Assembly (NCBI GenBank): GCA_029932445.1
Contig: JAOZQB010000009.1
Location: 12,488 to 19,565, forward strand
DNA: 7,078 nt
DNA from: Bacteroidales bacterium
GTDB lineage: Bacteria; Bacteroidota; Bacteroidia; Bacteroidales; JAADGE01
Direction: 5' to 3'
Under the pieces are notes generated by a model, which searched no databases, was not told where the DNA came from, and was given only the letters and a program-made list of their open reading frames with translations. Position numbers and translations under genes: made by a program. Each line of letters opens with the position of its first letter. Positions within the stretch are counted from its first letter, which is position 1. Below, one piece after another: positions 6,152 through 7,078 of the stretch.

Positions 6152-7078
6152 TTACATTAAAAAACTGAGTAAAATACCTGCTGCAATTGCCGAACCGATA
6201 ACTCCTGCAACATTAGGTGCCATTGCATGCATTAATAAATGATTATTCGGATCGGCTTTTAAACCTTCGGTTTGTACAACTCTTGCACTGTCGGGAACAG
6301 CAGAAACACCGGCGGCACCAATCATGGGATTTATCGGATTATCTTTCGGTGAAAGCCAATTCATAATTTTAGCAAAAATTACGCCGCCTGCCGTTGCAAC
6401 AACAAATGATGCGGCACCCAAAACAAAAATTAACATGGAACTTTTGGTTAAGAAAATATCCGCTTGAGTAGATGCACCTACCGTAATACCGAGTAAAATT
6501 GTAATCACATCAACTAAAGACGTTCTTGCCGTTTCCGCTAATCGGTTTGTTACACCGCTTTCTTTCAGTAAATTACCGAAGAAGAGCATCCCTAACAACG
6601 GTAAAGATGTCGGTGATAAAAATGCTGTCAGCAATAATGCTGCTATCGGAAATATTATTTTTTCGGTTTTTGTTACGGCACGCGGGGGTTTCATTTTAAT
6701 AAGTCGTTCTTTTTTTGTTGTAAGAAGCCTAATTACAGGTGGTTGAATTACAGGAACTAAAGCCATATATGAATAAGCTGCAATGGCTATGGGGCCGATT
6801 AAATTCTTCACGGTTGTTCCGTCTGCAAGCAAATTCATACCGTTTGCTAATTTAGAAGAAATAAAAATTGCCGTCGGTCCGTCAGCACCGCCGATAATAC
6901 CGATTGCCCCGGCTTCTTGCGGTGCAAAACCCAAATACATTGCACCAAGAAATGTAATAAAAATACCTACCTGAGCTGCAGCACCCAATAACATTAATCG
7001 CGGACTTGAAATCAAAGAAGAAAAATCAGTCATAGCACCGATACCCAAAAATATCAAAGGCGGATACCAACCTTGAGT
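6152..7078 (-). CDS. oadB: Sodium-pumping decarboxylase beta subunit (OadB/MmdB/GcdB family), partial 5' end
   Basis: This integral-membrane subunit couples decarboxylation of carboxybiotin to sodium export in oxaloacetate, methylmalonyl-CoA or glutaconyl-CoA decarboxylases; which substrate applies cannot be told from this subunit. The visible 308 residues (numbered from the first codon at 7078) include PPLIFLGIGAMTDF (6-19), GGADGPTAIF (63-72) with Asp66 equivalent to the sodium-site Asp203 of Klebsiella OadB, AAYSYMALVPVIQPP (100-114), LTTKKER (119-125), ITVGAST (198-204), VPDSARVVQ (261-269) and the C-terminal NHLLMHAMAPNVAGVIGSA (279-297). Several hydrophobic segments fit membrane helices and re-entrant loops. 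The frame stays open to the right edge, so roughly the first quarter of the protein lies outside; an in-frame TTG at 7057 sits inside a conserved block and is not the start. About 12 residues appear inserted at 79-92. The other decarboxylase subunits are expected upstream, beyond the window. A terminator follows. Confidence 0.95.
   Translation of the reverse strand, partial: TQGWYPPLIFLGIGAMTDFSSLISSPRLMLLGAAAQVGIFITFLGAMYLGFAPQEAGAIGIIGGADGPTAIFISSKLANGMNLLADGTTVKNLIGPIAIAAYSYMALVPVIQPPVIRLLTTKKERLIKMKPPRAVTKTEKIIFPIAALLLTAFLSPTSLPLLGMLFFGNLLKESGVTNRLAETARTSLVDVITILLGITVGASTQADIFLTKSSMLIFVLGAASFVVATAGGVIFAKIMNWLSPKDNPINPMIGAAGVSAVPDSARVVQTEGLKADPNNHLLMHAMAPNVAGVIGSAIAAGILLSFLM

Noticed and set aside
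5404..6974. Plus-strand open frames at 5404-5655 and 6783-6974
   Set aside because: Both are reverse-strand shadows of conserved parE and decarboxylase codons; their products match no family I recognise.
7055..7057. In-frame TTG as start codon of the decarboxylase beta subunit
   Set aside because: It encodes the Leu in the conserved PPLIFLGIGAMTDF block, and the frame continues upstream (TQGWYPP) to the window edge, so the true start lies outside the window.

Overview
The window looks like ordinary chromosomal DNA from a member of the Bacteroidota, probably in or near the Bacteroidales/Marinilabiliales. The DNA is AT-rich. No start codon is preceded by a clear Shine-Dalgarno sequence. The best promoter candidate matches the Bacteroidota TTG / TAnnTTTG pattern rather than the E. 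coli one. The secreted protein at the left edge carries a GWNLVGN-type / FPSAIDW motif typical of Bacteroidota surface proteins. The closest genus cannot be fixed from sequence reading alone.

All four genes lie on the minus strand, so transcription runs from high to low coordinates. At the right edge is the C-terminal 308 residues of the membrane beta subunit of a sodium-pumping biotin-dependent decarboxylase (OadB/MmdB/GcdB family), cut by the window end. A strong intrinsic terminator at 6081-6120 closes that unit. Next comes parE (5897 to 4047), then a 281-bp gene-free spacer with a heptamer tandem array and inverted repeats, then parC (3765 to 1120). A 103-bp spacer holding a weak terminator-like hairpin and a good Bacteroidota-type promoter leads into a secreted, probably surface-exposed repeat/beta-rich protein (1016 to beyond 1), cut by the left edge.

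ParE and ParC form topoisomerase IV, the A2B2 type II enzyme that decatenates replicated chromosomes. Both are full length, and all catalytic motifs I looked for are present. The decarboxylase subunit and the secreted protein have no evident functional link to topoisomerase IV, and each seems to be a separate transcription unit.

I found no RNA gene, insertion sequence, CRISPR array, prophage or obvious novel gene system. The features most worth a second look are the heptamer array and inverted repeats between parE and parC, the acidic C-terminal tail of ParC ending in TLFDL, a short loop insertion in the decarboxylase subunit, and a 16-bp perfect palindrome at the predicted transcription start of the secreted-protein gene.
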